DNA of 64,000 nt from Halomonas chromatireducens (lineage in GTDB: Bacteria > Pseudomonadota > Gammaproteobacteria > Pseudomonadales > Halomonadaceae), in the NCBI RefSeq assembly GCF_001545155.1, contig NZ_CP014226.1, forward strand, positions 1,960,551-2,024,550, written 5' to 3'. Each line of letters opens with the position of its first letter. The first letter of the stretch is position 1. The translations under genes were made by a program, and so were the position numbers. Of this stretch, positions 10,383 to 20,716 are shown one piece after another. A model generated the notes under the pieces. That model was not told where the DNA came from, ran no database searches, and saw only the letters and a list, made by a program, of their open reading frames with translations.

Positions 10383-11671
10383 TGAAAGCCCTGATGATGA
10401 CCTGGCTGAGCGCTTTACTCTTGTTGTTCAGCACGCTGGCACAGGCCAACCTGACCATTGAGATTACACGCGGTAGCGACCGTGCAACCCCCATCGCGGT
10501 GGTTCCTTTCGCCGCCGACGGTGAAAGCCTGCCCGAGGATGTCGCCCAGATTATCAGCGACAATCTCCAGCGCAGCGGTTACTTCGAACCCCTTGACCGT
10601 CGAGCCATGTACGACAGGCCCAGCAGTGGTGACGAAGTGCAGTTCGGCCAGTGGCGCGGACTGGATGTTCGCTACCTGGTCGTAGGGCGCGTCAGTCGCG
10701 AAGGCGACGGCTATCGTATTCGCTATGAGCTGATGGATGTCAGTGGCTCCCGCCGCATGCTGGGTGAAAGTGTGACAGCCAGCAGCAACGAACTGCGGGG
10801 CGGGGCGCACTACATCAGCGATCAGATCTTCGAGTCCATTACCGGCATTCGTGGCGCGTTCGCCACGCGTATCGCCTATGTCACTGCCCGGGGTGCCGGC
10901 GATGACATGCAGTTCGCCCTCTATGTTGCCGACGCCGACGGCCACAATAGCCAAGAGGTCCTGAGTTCGCGGGAGCCGATCCTTTCCCCCGCCTGGTCCC
11001 CGGATGGACGCAAGCTCGCGTATGTCTCCTTCGAGACGGAGCGGCCGGCTATCTATATACAGGAACTGGCAACCGGCCAGCGGGTCAGGGCGACCTCCTT
11101 CGAAGGGATCAACGGTGCTCCAGCCTGGTCGCCCGACGGGCGTAGGCTGGCCATGGCGCTGTCCAAGGACGGCCAGCCGGAAATCTATATCATGGACGTG
11201 GCATCGCGGAACTTCGAGCGCATCACCAATAACAATAATATCGACACCGAGCCAAGCTGGTCGCCGGACGGACGTAGCCTCCTGTTCACGTCCGATCGTA
11301 GCGGTGGGCCTCAGCTCTATCGCTATACGATTGGCAGCGGGGATATCGAACGGCTTACGTTTACCGGCAACTATAACGCCCGCGGGCGCTTTGCTCCCGA
11401 TGGTGAATCCATTTTTCTGGTCCACCGCAGCAACAATGGCTACCAGATCGCCAGGCAGGACCTGGGGTCGGGTCGGCTGGTCGTAATCAGTGAATCGCGT
11501 TGGGATGAATCACCCAGTGTTGCACCCAACGGGACCATGGTAATCTTCGCCACCCAGCAAGGTAACAGCGGGGTGTTGGGAGCGGTGTCGGCCGATGGAC
11601 GTGCGTCCTACCGGTTGCCATCGGCGCAGGGTGACGTACGCGAACCCGCGTGGTCGCCGTTTCTGAATTAA
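10382..11671 (+). CDS. tolB: Tol-Pal system beta-propeller protein TolB
   Basis: Periplasmic propeller protein that binds Pal and the TolA C-terminus. A signal peptide ends at about STLAQA, followed by the TolB N-terminal domain ([13 protein letters not shown]). The second half has repeated blades of the form [25 protein letters not shown] and [12 protein letters not shown]. It has 429 residues, the usual length. ATG overlaps the tolA stop, and pal follows after 44 bases. Confidence 0.96.
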   Translation: MKALMMTWLSALLLLFSTLAQANLTIEITRGSDRATPIAVVPFAADGESLPEDVAQIISDNLQRSGYFEPLDRRAMYDRPSSGDEVQFGQWRGLDVRYLVVGRVSREGDGYRIRYELMDVSGSRRMLGESVTASSNELRGGAHYISDQIFESITGIRGAFATRIAYVTARGAGDDMQFALYVADADGHNSQEVLSSREPILSPAWSPDGRKLAYVSFETERPAIYIQELATGQRVRATSFEGINGAPAWSPDGRRLAMALSKDGQPEIYIMDVASRNFERITNNNNIDTEPSWSPDGRSLLFTSDRSGGPQLYRYTIGSGDIERLTFTGNYNARGRFAPDGESIFLVHRSNNGYQIARQDLGSGRLVVISESRWDESPSVAPNGTMVIFATQQGNSGVLGAVSADGRASYRLPSAQGDVREPAWSPFLN

Positions 11672-11715
11672 TGCTCAATGATCCGTCTCATTCGAATCCT
11701 TCAAGGAGTTTGACG

Positions 11716-12255
11716 ATGCAATTCAAGTCGCATGCCAGGAGCCTGGCAATCGCCCTTTCTCTGGCGCTCGTGGCCGGCTGTTCCAGCACCGGTGGGACTC
11801 AGGACGGGTCTATGGAGGGCACCCGCAATGGTGCAGCCGGTACCGGCGTAGCGGGTACCGGTCAGGTCAGCGGCACTGGAGTCGGTGCTGATGGCGATCG
11901 TGCCGGTCAGCAGGCCGATGGCCGCATCCCAGAAGTCCGTACGATCTACTTCGACTTCGATCGCGACAACATTCGCTCCGAATTCGAGTCAGTGCTGGTC
12001 GCCCATGCCCGCTACCTGCGCTCCAATGGCAACGCTCGCGTCGTACTGCAGGGCCATACCGACGAGCGTGGCACCCGTGAATACAACATGGCCCTCGGTG
12101 AGCGTCGCGCGAATTCCGTGAAGCGCTTCCTCGAAGTCCAGGGTGTCTCTCCCTCCCAGCTGGAGATCGTCAGCTATGGTGAAGAGCGCCCGGCAGTGCG
12201 TGGCAACAATGACGAAGCATACGCCCAGAATCGTCGTGTGGTCTTCGCCTACTGA
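11716..12255 (+). CDS. pal: Peptidoglycan-associated lipoprotein Pal
   Basis: Outer-membrane lipoprotein that anchors the envelope to peptidoglycan and binds TolB. ATG 11716 lies after AAGGAG. The lipobox is LVAGC, so mature Pal starts at that Cys. A Gly/Thr-rich linker (TGGTQDG...GTGVAGTGQVSGTG) leads into the OmpA-C domain: TIYFDFDRDNIRSEF, LQGHTDERGTREYNMALGERR and NRRVVFAY, including the Asp and Arg that hold meso-diaminopimelate. It has 179 residues. Confidence 0.96.
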   Translation: MQFKSHARSLAIALSLALVAGCSSTGGTQDGSMEGTRNGAAGTGVAGTGQVSGTGVGADGDRAGQQADGRIPEVRTIYFDFDRDNIRSEFESVLVAHARYLRSNGNARVVLQGHTDERGTREYNMALGERRANSVKRFLEVQGVSPSQLEIVSYGEERPAVRGNNDEAYAQNRRVVFAY

Positions 12256-12291
12256 TCGAGCCGGCGCGATGGTGCGCCAATGGAGTCCAAC

Positions 12292-13065
12292 ATGAGACAC
12301 AGTCTGAAAAGGCTGTGCGGCGCGGGAGCCCTGGTGCTCCCGCTGTCCGTGATGAGCCTTGCCGTTGCACAGCAGCGCCCCGTGGTCGAGGATCTGACCG
12401 CTTCTCCGTCGCGCTCCTTCATGGATCAGGCAGAAGTGCGGGAAGAGTCCCGGGGCAGCCTGGTCATTTTCAATCAGGTGGAGGAGCACCAGCGGGAAAT
12501 TCAGCAGCTACGCGGCCAGATCGAAGAGCTGCGCCATCAGCTCGAACAGCTGCGTAACCAGACGCGCCAGCAGTATCTCGATCTTGACGAGCGGCTGATG
12601 GCAGGCAGTGCCGGTATTGAAGCACGCCCGGAAGTCGATGAAGAGGCCGCCCGCCAGGTCGCCGAAACGCCCTCGCCGAGCGGCATCAGCGCCGACGCCC
12701 AGGCCGCCTATCAGGCTGCCTTCGCCAAGGTGCAGGCACGCGAATTCCAGGATGCCATCAGGGCCTTCGAAGTCTTTGTGGTCGAGCACCCTGACAACAG
12801 CCTGACGGCCAACGGGCATTACTGGCTGGGCGAGCTGCACTCCGCGGAGGGCAATCTGGCCGAAGCCGAAGCCGCCTTCCAGCGGGTCATCGAGAACCAC
12901 TCACAGAGCAGCAAGCTGCCCGATGCCCTCTACAAGCTTGGCCTGATCAAGGCCCGCCAGGGAGAGCCCGGTGAGAGCCGAGCATTGCTAGAACGGGTGC
13001 GAGATGACTATCCCGACAGCAGTGCTGCCGGACTTGCCAACGACTTTCTACGCCAGTCCTTGTGA
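12292..13065 (+). CDS. cpoB: Cell division coordinator CpoB (YbgF)
   Basis: Periplasmic protein that coordinates peptidoglycan synthesis with Tol-driven constriction. ATG 12292 has a GGAG site six bases upstream. A signal peptide (LCGAGALVLPLSVMSLAVA) precedes a short coiled coil (about residues 60-100, QQLRGQIEELRHQLEQLRNQ) that trimerises and contacts TolA. A C-terminal TPR domain follows (AYQAAFAKVQAREFQDAIRAF, ALYKLGLIKARQGEPGESRA). It has 257 residues. It completes the standard ybgC-tolQRAB-pal-cpoB order. Confidence 0.94.
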   Translation: MRHSLKRLCGAGALVLPLSVMSLAVAQQRPVVEDLTASPSRSFMDQAEVREESRGSLVIFNQVEEHQREIQQLRGQIEELRHQLEQLRNQTRQQYLDLDERLMAGSAGIEARPEVDEEAARQVAETPSPSGISADAQAAYQAAFAKVQAREFQDAIRAFEVFVVEHPDNSLTANGHYWLGELHSAEGNLAEAEAAFQRVIENHSQSSKLPDALYKLGLIKARQGEPGESRALLERVRDDYPDSSAAGLANDFLRQSL

Positions 13066-13097
13066 GGACTGGTTCCGCCCCAGGACGAGGAGCCGCG

Positions 13098-13862
13098 ATG
13101 AGTTGCAGGATCGACTACCAGGCGCCAGCCGATCTACTTGAAGGACGTGTCATTCTGGTCACCGGAGCCGGTGATGGTATCGGTCGTGTGGCCGCTCTGG
13201 AATTCGCCCGCCATGGAGCCACGGTCATACTGCTGGGCCGCACGCTTGCCAAGCTGGAAAAGGTGTACGACGAGATCGAAGCGGCAGGCTGTCCTCAGCC
13301 CGCGATCGTACCGCTGAACTTCGAAGGCGCCACGCTCAAGGACTATCACGACCTGGCGGAAATGCTCGACAAGGAGTTCGGCCGCCTAGACGGTCTCCTG
13401 CACAATGCCAGCCTGCTGGGACGCATAACCCCCTTCGAGCAGTACAATCCCGAGCTCTGGGAGCAGGTCATGCAGGTCAATTTCAACGGACCGGTATGGA
13501 TGACCCAGGCGCTCTTGCCGCTTTTGCAGGTATCGAAGGACGCCTCGGTAGTCTTCACTTCGTCCAGCGTGGGACGCAAGGGACGCGCTTATTGGGGGGC
13601 CTATTCGGTTTCCAAATTCGCAACCGAGGGCTTCATGGAAGTGCTCGCTGACGAGGTAGAACACCTCGGCACCCTTCGGGTAAATAGCCTGAATCCCGGT
13701 GCGACGCGCACGACCATGCGGGCCAATGCCTACCCGGGTGAAGACCCCGGGACGCTGCCTACGCCGGAAACCATCATGCCCACCTACCTGTGGCTGATGG
13801 GACCCGACAGTCAAGGCCATAACGGCGAGCGCTTCGACGCGCAGCCGCCGAAGTCGGCATAA
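13098..13862 (+). CDS. yciK: YciK-family short-chain dehydrogenase
   Basis: NAD(P)-dependent oxidoreductase of unknown physiological substrate; 254 residues. The nucleotide-binding motif is VTGAGDGIG, the active-site Ser lies in FTSSSVGRKGRA and the catalytic pair is YSVSK. The C-terminus TPETIMPTYLWLMGPDS...FDAQP matches E. coli YciK closely. ATG 13098 follows GAGGAG. It points toward mupP, and a shared hairpin lies between the two stops. In pseudomonads yciK is downstream of ubiG-mupP in the same direction, so the orientation differs here. Confidence 0.9.
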   Translation: MSCRIDYQAPADLLEGRVILVTGAGDGIGRVAALEFARHGATVILLGRTLAKLEKVYDEIEAAGCPQPAIVPLNFEGATLKDYHDLAEMLDKEFGRLDGLLHNASLLGRITPFEQYNPELWEQVMQVNFNGPVWMTQALLPLLQVSKDASVVFTSSSVGRKGRAYWGAYSVSKFATEGFMEVLADEVEHLGTLRVNSLNPGATRTTMRANAYPGEDPGTLPTPETIMPTYLWLMGPDSQGHNGERFDAQPPKSA

Positions 13863-13867
13863 CCCCG

Positions 13868-13891
13868 GCATCATGGCCTGGCCTGATGCCC
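13868..13891. terminator. Hairpin between convergent yciK and mupP
   Basis: A 7-bp stem ggcatca / tgatgcc with a 10-base loop lies in the 46-base gap between the two converging genes. It could act in both directions. There is no strong T-run on either strand. Confidence 0.4.
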
Positions 13892-13908
13892 CGCGCCCTG
13901 TGCCTGGA

Positions 13909-14574
13909 TCAGAGTGCGGGAGCGGGCATCAGAGTCTCTGCCAGGGACGCGCTGGTCTCGAACCATAGGTCGGCCGGCCAGTCGCGATAGTCGTCTCCTT
14001 CCTCGATGTAGCCGTAGCCCACGGCTATGGCCGGCATGCCGGCGGCTCGCGCCGCCTGCATGTCGCGCAGATGATCGCCGATATACCAGCACCGCTCTGG
14101 CGCGACGCCCAACGCCTCCGCAGCGGCCCACAGCGGTTCGGGAGACGGCTTCTTGACGGGCAGGTCGTCGGCGCAGAGGAGGGCGCCTGGCATCAGGCCT
14201 AGGGCGTCGATCAAGGGCGCCGCATAGACTCGAGGCTTGTTGGTGACGATGCCCCAGGGCCGGCGCATGGACTCCCAGCTCGCCAGCAGACGATCTAGCG
14301 GGGGGAATACCCGGCTCTCTTCAGCCACGGCCTGGCCATAGGCTTCGAGCAGGAAGCTCCGAGCCTCATCATGGCCGTCGTGGGCCTTTTCAAGTCCCAG
14401 CGCCAGCATGACCAGGGCGCTGCCCCCATTGGAGACCTGGGCGCGGATCACCGGGTAGGGCAGTGGCACCAGCCCATGATGGGCACGCAGGGCATTGGTG
14501 GCTCGTGCCAGGTCGGGTGCGGTATCGACCAGGGTCCCGTCCAGGTCGAACAGCAGCGCGTCCGGCAACTGCAT
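13909..14574 (-). CDS. mupP: HAD phosphatase, MupP/Gph-type
   Basis: HAD-superfamily phosphatase of 221 residues. Motif I is LLFDLDGTLVDTAPDL with the nucleophile Asp and acid/base Asp; motif II is GIVTNKP; the Lys is in DDLPVKKPSPEP; motif III is CWYIGDHLRDMQAA. Sequence alone cannot separate phosphoglycolate phosphatase from MupP (N-acetylmuramate-6-phosphate phosphatase of cell-wall recycling). The location immediately after ubiG, with overlapping TGATG, and beside yciK is the pseudomonad mupP context, so I favour MupP. ATG 14574 is chosen because of this overlap. Confidence 0.75.
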   Translation of the reverse strand: MQLPDALLFDLDGTLVDTAPDLARATNALRAHHGLVPLPYPVIRAQVSNGGSALVMLALGLEKAHDGHDEARSFLLEAYGQAVAEESRVFPPLDRLLASWESMRRPWGIVTNKPRVYAAPLIDALGLMPGALLCADDLPVKKPSPEPLWAAAEALGVAPERCWYIGDHLRDMQAARAAGMPAIAVGYGYIEEGDDYRDWPADLWFETSASLAETLMPAPAL

Positions 14575-15296
14575 CAGCTTGTCTCCCGGCGACAGTGCAT
14601 CAGGTAATTGACCGAAACATCCTGTGCCGAGAGCCGGTAGCGGCGGGTCAGCGGATTGTAGACCAGGCCGCTTTGTTCGCGCACCTCGAGGTCCGCATCC
14701 CGACACCAGCCGGCGAGTTCGGAGGGGCGGATGAACTTGCGGTAGTCATGAGTGCCGCGGGGGAGCATCCTGAGCAGGTATTCAGCGCCGATGATCGCCA
14801 GGGTGTAGGCCTTAGGGTTCCGGTTGAGCGTCGAGAAAAAGACGTGACCACCAGGCTTGACGAGGGTGGAACAGGCGCGAATGACGGAGCCGGGATCGGG
14901 CACATGCTCCAGCATTTCCATGCAGGTCACCACGTCAAACTCGCCTGCATGCTCGGCGGCCATCTCCTCCGCGCTGGCTTGGCGATAGGTCACCTCTACA
15001 CCGCTTTCCTGTGCATGCAGGCGCGCCACGCCGAGGGGAGCCTCGCCCATGTCCACCCCGGTTACACGGGCGCCGCGATGAGCCATGGCTTCGGCAAGAA
15101 TGCCGCCACCACAGCCCACATCCAGGACCTGGCGACCTGCCAGACCACAGCGTGCATCAATGAAATCAAGACGCAGCGGATTGATGTCGTGCAGCGGTTT
15201 GAATTCGCTCTGCGGATCCCACCACCGACTGGCCAGTGCCTCGAACTTGGCAATCTCGGCCTGGTCCACATTGTGGTGATGGAGGCTAGCGTTCAT
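14574..15296 (-). CDS. ubiG: Ubiquinone biosynthesis O-methyltransferase UbiG
   Basis: SAM-dependent enzyme performing both O-methylation steps of ubiquinone synthesis. It has 240 residues. The opening [20 protein letters not shown] is the UbiG signature, and the SAM-binding loop is [16 protein letters not shown]. The membrane-interaction region [20 protein letters not shown] and the C-terminal [14 protein letters not shown] are also typical. The ribosome site is GGAGATATACC. It is divergent from galU with a 161-base shared promoter region and is translationally coupled to mupP. Confidence 0.95.
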   Translation of the reverse strand: MNASLHHHNVDQAEIAKFEALASRWWDPQSEFKPLHDINPLRLDFIDARCGLAGRQVLDVGCGGGILAEAMAHRGARVTGVDMGEAPLGVARLHAQESGVEVTYRQASAEEMAAEHAGEFDVVTCMEMLEHVPDPGSVIRACSTLVKPGGHVFFSTLNRNPKAYTLAIIGAEYLLRMLPRGTHDYRKFIRPSELAGWCRDADLEVREQSGLVYNPLTRRYRLSAQDVSVNYLMHCRRETS

Positions 15297-15457
15297 GGTA
15301 TATCTCCGTGTGAATTGGTCCGCACCCTGGCAACATTCAGTACCTTAGGTATCATGCACTATTGTACCCGTAGCGACCCGGGCTTTCCCATGACGGAATC
15401 ATCGGTGGCCCGGGGGGATGATTTTCATCAACCGACTCAAGCGACAAGGAAGGCACA

Positions 15458-16348
15458 ATGATTCGCAAGGCTGTTCTCCCCGTGGCCGGTTTCGGAACAC
15501 GCTGCCTGCCGGCTTCCAAGGCGATTCCCAAGGAGATGATCACCATCGTCGACCGTCCCGTGATCCAATACGTGGTCAATGAAGCGGTCGCCGCCGGGAT
15601 CCGTGATATCGTCCTGGTAACCCATGCCAGCAAGAGTGCCATCGAGAATCACTTTGACAAGCACTTCGAGCTCGAAGCGAGCCTTGAGGCCAAAGGCAAG
15701 CAGGAGCTTCTCGACGAGCTGAGAGCCATCGTTCCCGACGGCGTCAATATCATCAGCGTTCGCCAGCCCGAGCCTCTGGGCCTGGGCCATGCGGTACTCT
15801 GCGCTCGGCCCGTGATCGGAGATGATGAGCCCTTTGCCGTACTTCTCCCCGACGTCCTGGTGGATGGTGATGGACTCGAGCGCAACGACCTCGCCGGCAT
15901 GATCGATGCCTTCGAGGCCAGTGGACGCTCCCAGCTGATGGTGGAGGAGGTGCCATGGGAGAATGTTCATCAATACGGCATCGTGGACCCCCAAGGTGGG
16001 GCGCCGTCGCCCGGCAAGTCCTGCCAACTGAATGGGGTGGTGGAGAAACCGTCACGTGATGAAGCGCCTTCCAACCTGGCCGTCATCGGCCGTTATATCC
16101 TGCCGGGCAAGATCTTCGCCCTGCTGGCAGAAACACCGCCCGGTGCCGGTAATGAGATTCAATTGACTGATGCCATCGAGACGCTGCGCCAGACCGATGG
16201 AGTCGATGCCTGGCGAATGAGGGGCAAGACCTACGACTGTGGCCACCAGCTCGGTTATCTCGAGGCCACCCTTGTCTATGGCCGTCGTCATCCGCGCTTC
16301 GGCGAGGGCTTTCGCGAATTGCTCTCCCGCTATAGCCAGCCGGAGTAA
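15458..16348 (+). CDS. galU: UTP-glucose-1-phosphate uridylyltransferase
   Basis: Makes UDP-glucose from UTP and glucose-1-phosphate for envelope polysaccharides. It has 296 residues, full length. The nucleotide-binding loop is AGFGTRCLPASKAIPKEM, followed by VDRPVIQYVVNEAVAAGI. Later motifs are QPEPLGLGHAVLCA, LLPDVLVDG and VEKPSRDEAPS. The common GTRFLPATKA has Cys and Ser substitutions here, both seen as conservative. It is followed after five bases by the ugd-like gene, probably one transcript. Confidence 0.95.
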   Translation: MIRKAVLPVAGFGTRCLPASKAIPKEMITIVDRPVIQYVVNEAVAAGIRDIVLVTHASKSAIENHFDKHFELEASLEAKGKQELLDELRAIVPDGVNIISVRQPEPLGLGHAVLCARPVIGDDEPFAVLLPDVLVDGDGLERNDLAGMIDAFEASGRSQLMVEEVPWENVHQYGIVDPQGGAPSPGKSCQLNGVVEKPSRDEAPSNLAVIGRYILPGKIFALLAETPPGAGNEIQLTDAIETLRQTDGVDAWRMRGKTYDCGHQLGYLEATLVYGRRHPRFGEGFRELLSRYSQPE

Positions 16349-16353
16349 CCGCC

Positions 16354-17262
16354 ATGCGACTCGAAATTCATGGAAGTGAACTTGCGGCCGCCACGGCCGC
16401 CGCCGCCCTCTCGTGGGTAGGGCACCAGGTCCATTGGGTGCCCCACGACTCGCTGCCCTGGCCCCGCCTGCTGGAAGCCGACTGGCTGAAGCGCGAGCCC
16501 GACCTCATGGCCGGTATCCGGGAGGGGCGCGAGCTCGGCACCCTCACGGTGGAGGGCATTGACAGCCCAAAGCCGGGTGACATCAATATTCTCTGGCTCG
16601 CACTCTCCCCCGAGCAGCGCGACGAGGCCGGCGAACTGGTCGAGCAAGCCGCCGCACGTCACGCCAACGATATGATGCTGGTCAACAACTCCACCTTCCC
16701 TGTGGGCGAGACCGAGCGACTTGAGACACGACTGGGATCGCCCAAGGGACGCTCCGTGGCCCTGGTCGACATGCTGGAGGAGGGGCGCGCCTGGGCAAGT
16801 TTTACACGCCCAGGCCGCTGGTTGCTGGGCTGCGATGACGATCACGCCGAAGCCCAGGTGCGCGAACTGCTCCGCGCCTTCAATCGCCGTCGCGATGTGG
16901 TGCAGCGCATGCCGCGCCGTGCCGCCGAGCTGACCAAGCTGGCCACCATCGGCATGCTGGCAACGCGTATCAGCTACATGAACGAGATTGCGGGGTTGGC
17001 CGATAGCCTCGGGGTGGACGTGGAGCATGTCCGCCAGGGCATGGGTGCCGACTCACGGATCGGCTATGAGTACCTTTATCCAGGCTGCGGTTTCGGCGGA
17101 CCCAACTTCTCCCGCGACTTGATGCGGCTGGCCAATGTTCAGGAGGCCAGCGGTCGTCATTCCGCACTGCTCGAGCAGGTCCTGGATATCAACGAACAGG
17201 TCAAGGAGACGCTGTTTCGCAAGCTCTGGACCCATTTCCACGGCCGCCTGTCGGGCCGGGTC
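16354..17262 (+). pseudogene. UDP-glucose dehydrogenase-like protein, divergent and truncated
   Basis: The overall pattern is that of nucleotide-sugar dehydrogenases (NNSTFPVGETERLE, ELTKLATIGMLATRISYMNEIA, LYPGCGFGG..F.RD, LFRKLW). Key residues are missing: the glycine-rich Rossmann loop reads IHGSELAAATAA instead of GxGxxG, and the catalytic Cys of GGSCFPKD is Asn251 in GGPNFSRD. The Lys (K205) remains. The expected NAD/UDP C-terminal half after LSGRV (residue 303) is absent, replaced by unrelated sequence. It starts five bases after galU, a normal ugd location. The missing tail marks a seam; the missing active-site residues lie well before it and look like genuine divergence. Confidence 0.7.
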
Positions 17263-17331
17263 TGGGGTGTTGAAGTCAACCCGGTCCTCACTCTTGCGCC
17301 GCCCCTCCAGGGCGGTGATCCAGTCGCTCAT
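17263..17331 (-). pseudogene. Start of an unidentified gene, cut off by the ugd-like seam
   Basis: An ATG at 17331 with GGAG nine bases upstream opens a frame reading MSDWITALEGRRKSEDRV, which looks like a genuine protein N-terminus. The frame then runs antisense into the ugd-like gene and loses protein-like character. I do not recognise the family. The 160 bases between it and the HMA-like gene at 17494 would be a divergent promoter region. Confidence 0.35.
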
Positions 17332-17493
17332 TACCGGTGGCTCCAGGTGCGTCATGTCAGGAAGAGTTTGGTTGTCATTCCTAGGGTATGCGGGCGAAGA
17401 GAGGGAATTGCAACCGGCTGTCGGTCGGTAGGTAGCGTGCTAAACTCGTCAATTCACTATCTGCCATCTCATCCGCCGGGTCAGGAGTCATCT

Positions 17494-17691
17494 ATGGCAC
17501 AGCAATCGCTGAGCTTTCATGGCGTGGAGAACGCCGATCAGGTCAACCGTATTACCACGGCGCTGATGATGCTGGACGGCGTCGAGTCGGCCGAGGTTGG
17601 CCGACATGGAGCCGATGTGGAGGGCAGGGTGTCTCGTGAGGCGCTGATCAAGGCCGTCCAGTCGCTAAAGCTTCCCATTGAAGTCCAGTAA
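17494..17691 (+). CDS. HMA-like small protein lacking the CxxC metal site
   Basis: A 65-residue protein starting at ATG 17494 after CAGGAG. The pattern TTALMMLDGVESAEVGRHGAD followed by VSREALIKAVQSL is that of heavy-metal-associated (HMA) domains such as CopZ. The metal loop MxCxxC is replaced by GVENADQV, and the protein contains no Cys at all. It therefore cannot bind Cu(I) in the usual way. It is 18 bases upstream of an OsmC-like gene and probably co-transcribed with it. Function is unknown. Confidence 0.6.
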   Translation: MAQQSLSFHGVENADQVNRITTALMMLDGVESAEVGRHGADVEGRVSREALIKAVQSLKLPIEVQ

Positions 17692-17709
17692 TCCAGCCGA
17701 GGTCATTTC

Positions 17710-18132
17710 ATGAAGAAGACCATTGAAATCGTCAGTGAACGTAACAGTCTCTTGCGCCAAAGGGTTGAGCTTGATGGTTTCGAAGACATCTTCGTCGACG
17801 TACCCAAGGCCTTCGGTGGCGAGGGCAACGCACCCGATCCCCATGACTACTTCGACCTCTCGCTCGGTGCCTGCAAGGCGATCACCGCCCAGATGTATGC
17901 CAAGCGAAAGAAGTGGCCGCTGGAGGGCGTCAGTGTCACCGTCAATCGGGACGATAGCGAGGAACCGAAGGGGACCTATCGACTCGAAGTGGTGATGACA
18001 TTCCATGGTATCGACGATCCGGAACAGCGGGCACGGTTGGAAGAGATCAGCCACAAGTGCCCGATCCATCGCCTGATGACCAGTTCAACGGTGGACGTCA
18101 TCACGCGTACAGCCGATACCAGCGAAGTGTGA
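17710..18132 (+). CDS. OsmC/Ohr-family protein
   Basis: Thiol peroxidase fold of the OsmC/Ohr superfamily, 140 residues. The two catalytic-type cysteines are present in LGACKAITAQMYAKR and SHKCPIHRLMTSS, at the usual spacing. Related proteins reduce organic hydroperoxides using lipoyl or small-thiol partners; the closest subfamily seems to be the YhfA/YeaW-like group rather than Ohr, so the substrate is open. It follows the HMA-like gene after 18 bases and is followed by a GC hairpin. Confidence 0.85.
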   Translation: MKKTIEIVSERNSLLRQRVELDGFEDIFVDVPKAFGGEGNAPDPHDYFDLSLGACKAITAQMYAKRKKWPLEGVSVTVNRDDSEEPKGTYRLEVVMTFHGIDDPEQRARLEEISHKCPIHRLMTSSTVDVITRTADTSEV

Positions 18133-18161
18133 GCCTCTGGCAAATTGACATTGTCCCACCC

Positions 18162-18180
18162 AGGCGCCGATTTGGCGCCT
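18162..18180 (+). terminator. Hairpin between osmC-like gene and uvrB
   Basis: A perfect 7-bp stem aggcgcc / ggcgcct with loop gattt sits 29 bases after the OsmC stop and 20 bases before the uvrB start. No T-run follows, so termination strength is doubtful. Confidence 0.4.
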
Positions 18181-18199
18181 GATGCAATCCGGAGCCGGC

Positions 18200-19672
<1,473 letters not shown>

Positions 19673-19681
<9 letters not shown>

Positions 19682-19795
19682 GACCGGCATGTAGCCGCGA
19701 ATACCGAGGTGTACACGGTGCCGCCAGTAGGCGAAGTTGGGGAAGGTAATGATGCACTCGTCGGCGACCCGCAGCATTTCGTCGAGCATCCGGTC
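19673..19795 (-). pseudogene. metW: Internal fragment of metW
   Basis: Forty-one antisense codons read [18 protein letters not shown] then [16 protein letters not shown] and YMPVSKT. This is the diagnostic central block of MetW, a methyltransferase-fold protein that works with MetX in homoserine acylation. Both ends are missing: the N-terminal SAM-like domain upstream and the LPYEWYDTPN segment that follows SKT. It is an orphan slice, inverted relative to the uvrB and amidase pieces that flank it. Confidence 0.75.
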
Positions 19796-19896
19796 GACGG
19801 CGAGCCCACCGCGCTGGCCCCGGACGAGATCGACATGACGCCGCTGGAAACCCGCCGCGTGGCGGGGCGCGACGGGCCGACCCACTGGCGCCTGGC

Positions 19897-20703
19897 AATC
19901 CCCCGTCGGAGGAACCAACCCTGTCGCACATCGGTCCCCTGACCCGTAATGTCACCGATGCGGTGAAGATGCTCAACGTCATCGGGCGCTACGACTATCG
20001 TGACCCTTATGCGACGCGGGGCCAGCCAGAGGATTGGGGCGAAGAGCTTGGTCAGGGGCTTCAGGGGCTGCGAATCGCCTATTCGCCGGATCTCGGCTAT
20101 GCCAGGGTCGACCGCGACGTGGCAGAGCGCGTGCGCGCGGCTGCCCATAAGCTGGAGGCGCTTGGTGCCACCGTTGAAGAGGTCGACCCCGGGTTCGAAT
20201 CGCCGCTGGATATCTTCAACAAGCTCTGGTTTACGGCATCGCTGGCTGTCTACGATGGAATGGATGAGCGCAATCGGCAATTGCTCGATCCGGGCATGGT
20301 TGCGGATGCCAGGCGAGCCGAGCAGTGGAGTGCGCTGGATCTGTTTTGCGCCCTGCGTGGCCGGGCCCGCTTGACCCAGCAGCTGGAGTACTTCAATCAG
20401 CAGTATCATCTGGTGATGACACCCTCGGTGGCGATCTCGCCATTCGAGCTTTTGCACAATGTGCCACCTGAACGGGACATGCGAGACTGGGAGGAGTGGG
20501 CGCCGTTTTCCTACCCTTTCAACCTCAGCCAGCAGCCTGCGGCATCGGTGCCCTGTGGCTTTACCGACGCCGGCTTACCCGTCGGTTTTCAACTGGCGGG
20601 GGGGAAGCATGATGACGCGCGTGTTTTGCGTGTCGCCCATGCTTTCATGGAGGCCTATCCGGCACGCTATCCTGCTGTGCCTAACCCGTATCAGAGCGGA
20701 TAG
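19897..20703 (+). pseudogene. Amidase, C-terminal fragment
   Basis: Amidase-signature family protein missing its catalytic half. The fragment opens with [22 protein letters not shown], the conserved segment that follows the Ser-Gly-Gly-Ser region, and ends with FNLSQQPAASVPCGFTDAGLPVGFQLAG, the classic C-terminal motif. About 268 residues remain of an expected ~460-500. The catalytic Lys-Ser-Ser triad lies in the missing part. The next ATG at 19963 could start a shortened product but would still lack the active site. About 100 bases between the metW slice and this fragment (19796-19896) are unassigned. Confidence 0.75.
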
Positions 20704-20716
20704 AACGCAGCCCAGG

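Noticed and set aside
10415..11425. 336-codon minus-strand open frame
   Set aside because: It lies wholly antisense to tolB and shows no recognisable domain.
19796..19896. Plus-strand reading of the unassigned stretch between metW and amidase slices as a separate protein fragment
   Set aside because: The residues look protein-like, but I could not match them to any family, and part may already be amidase in another frame.
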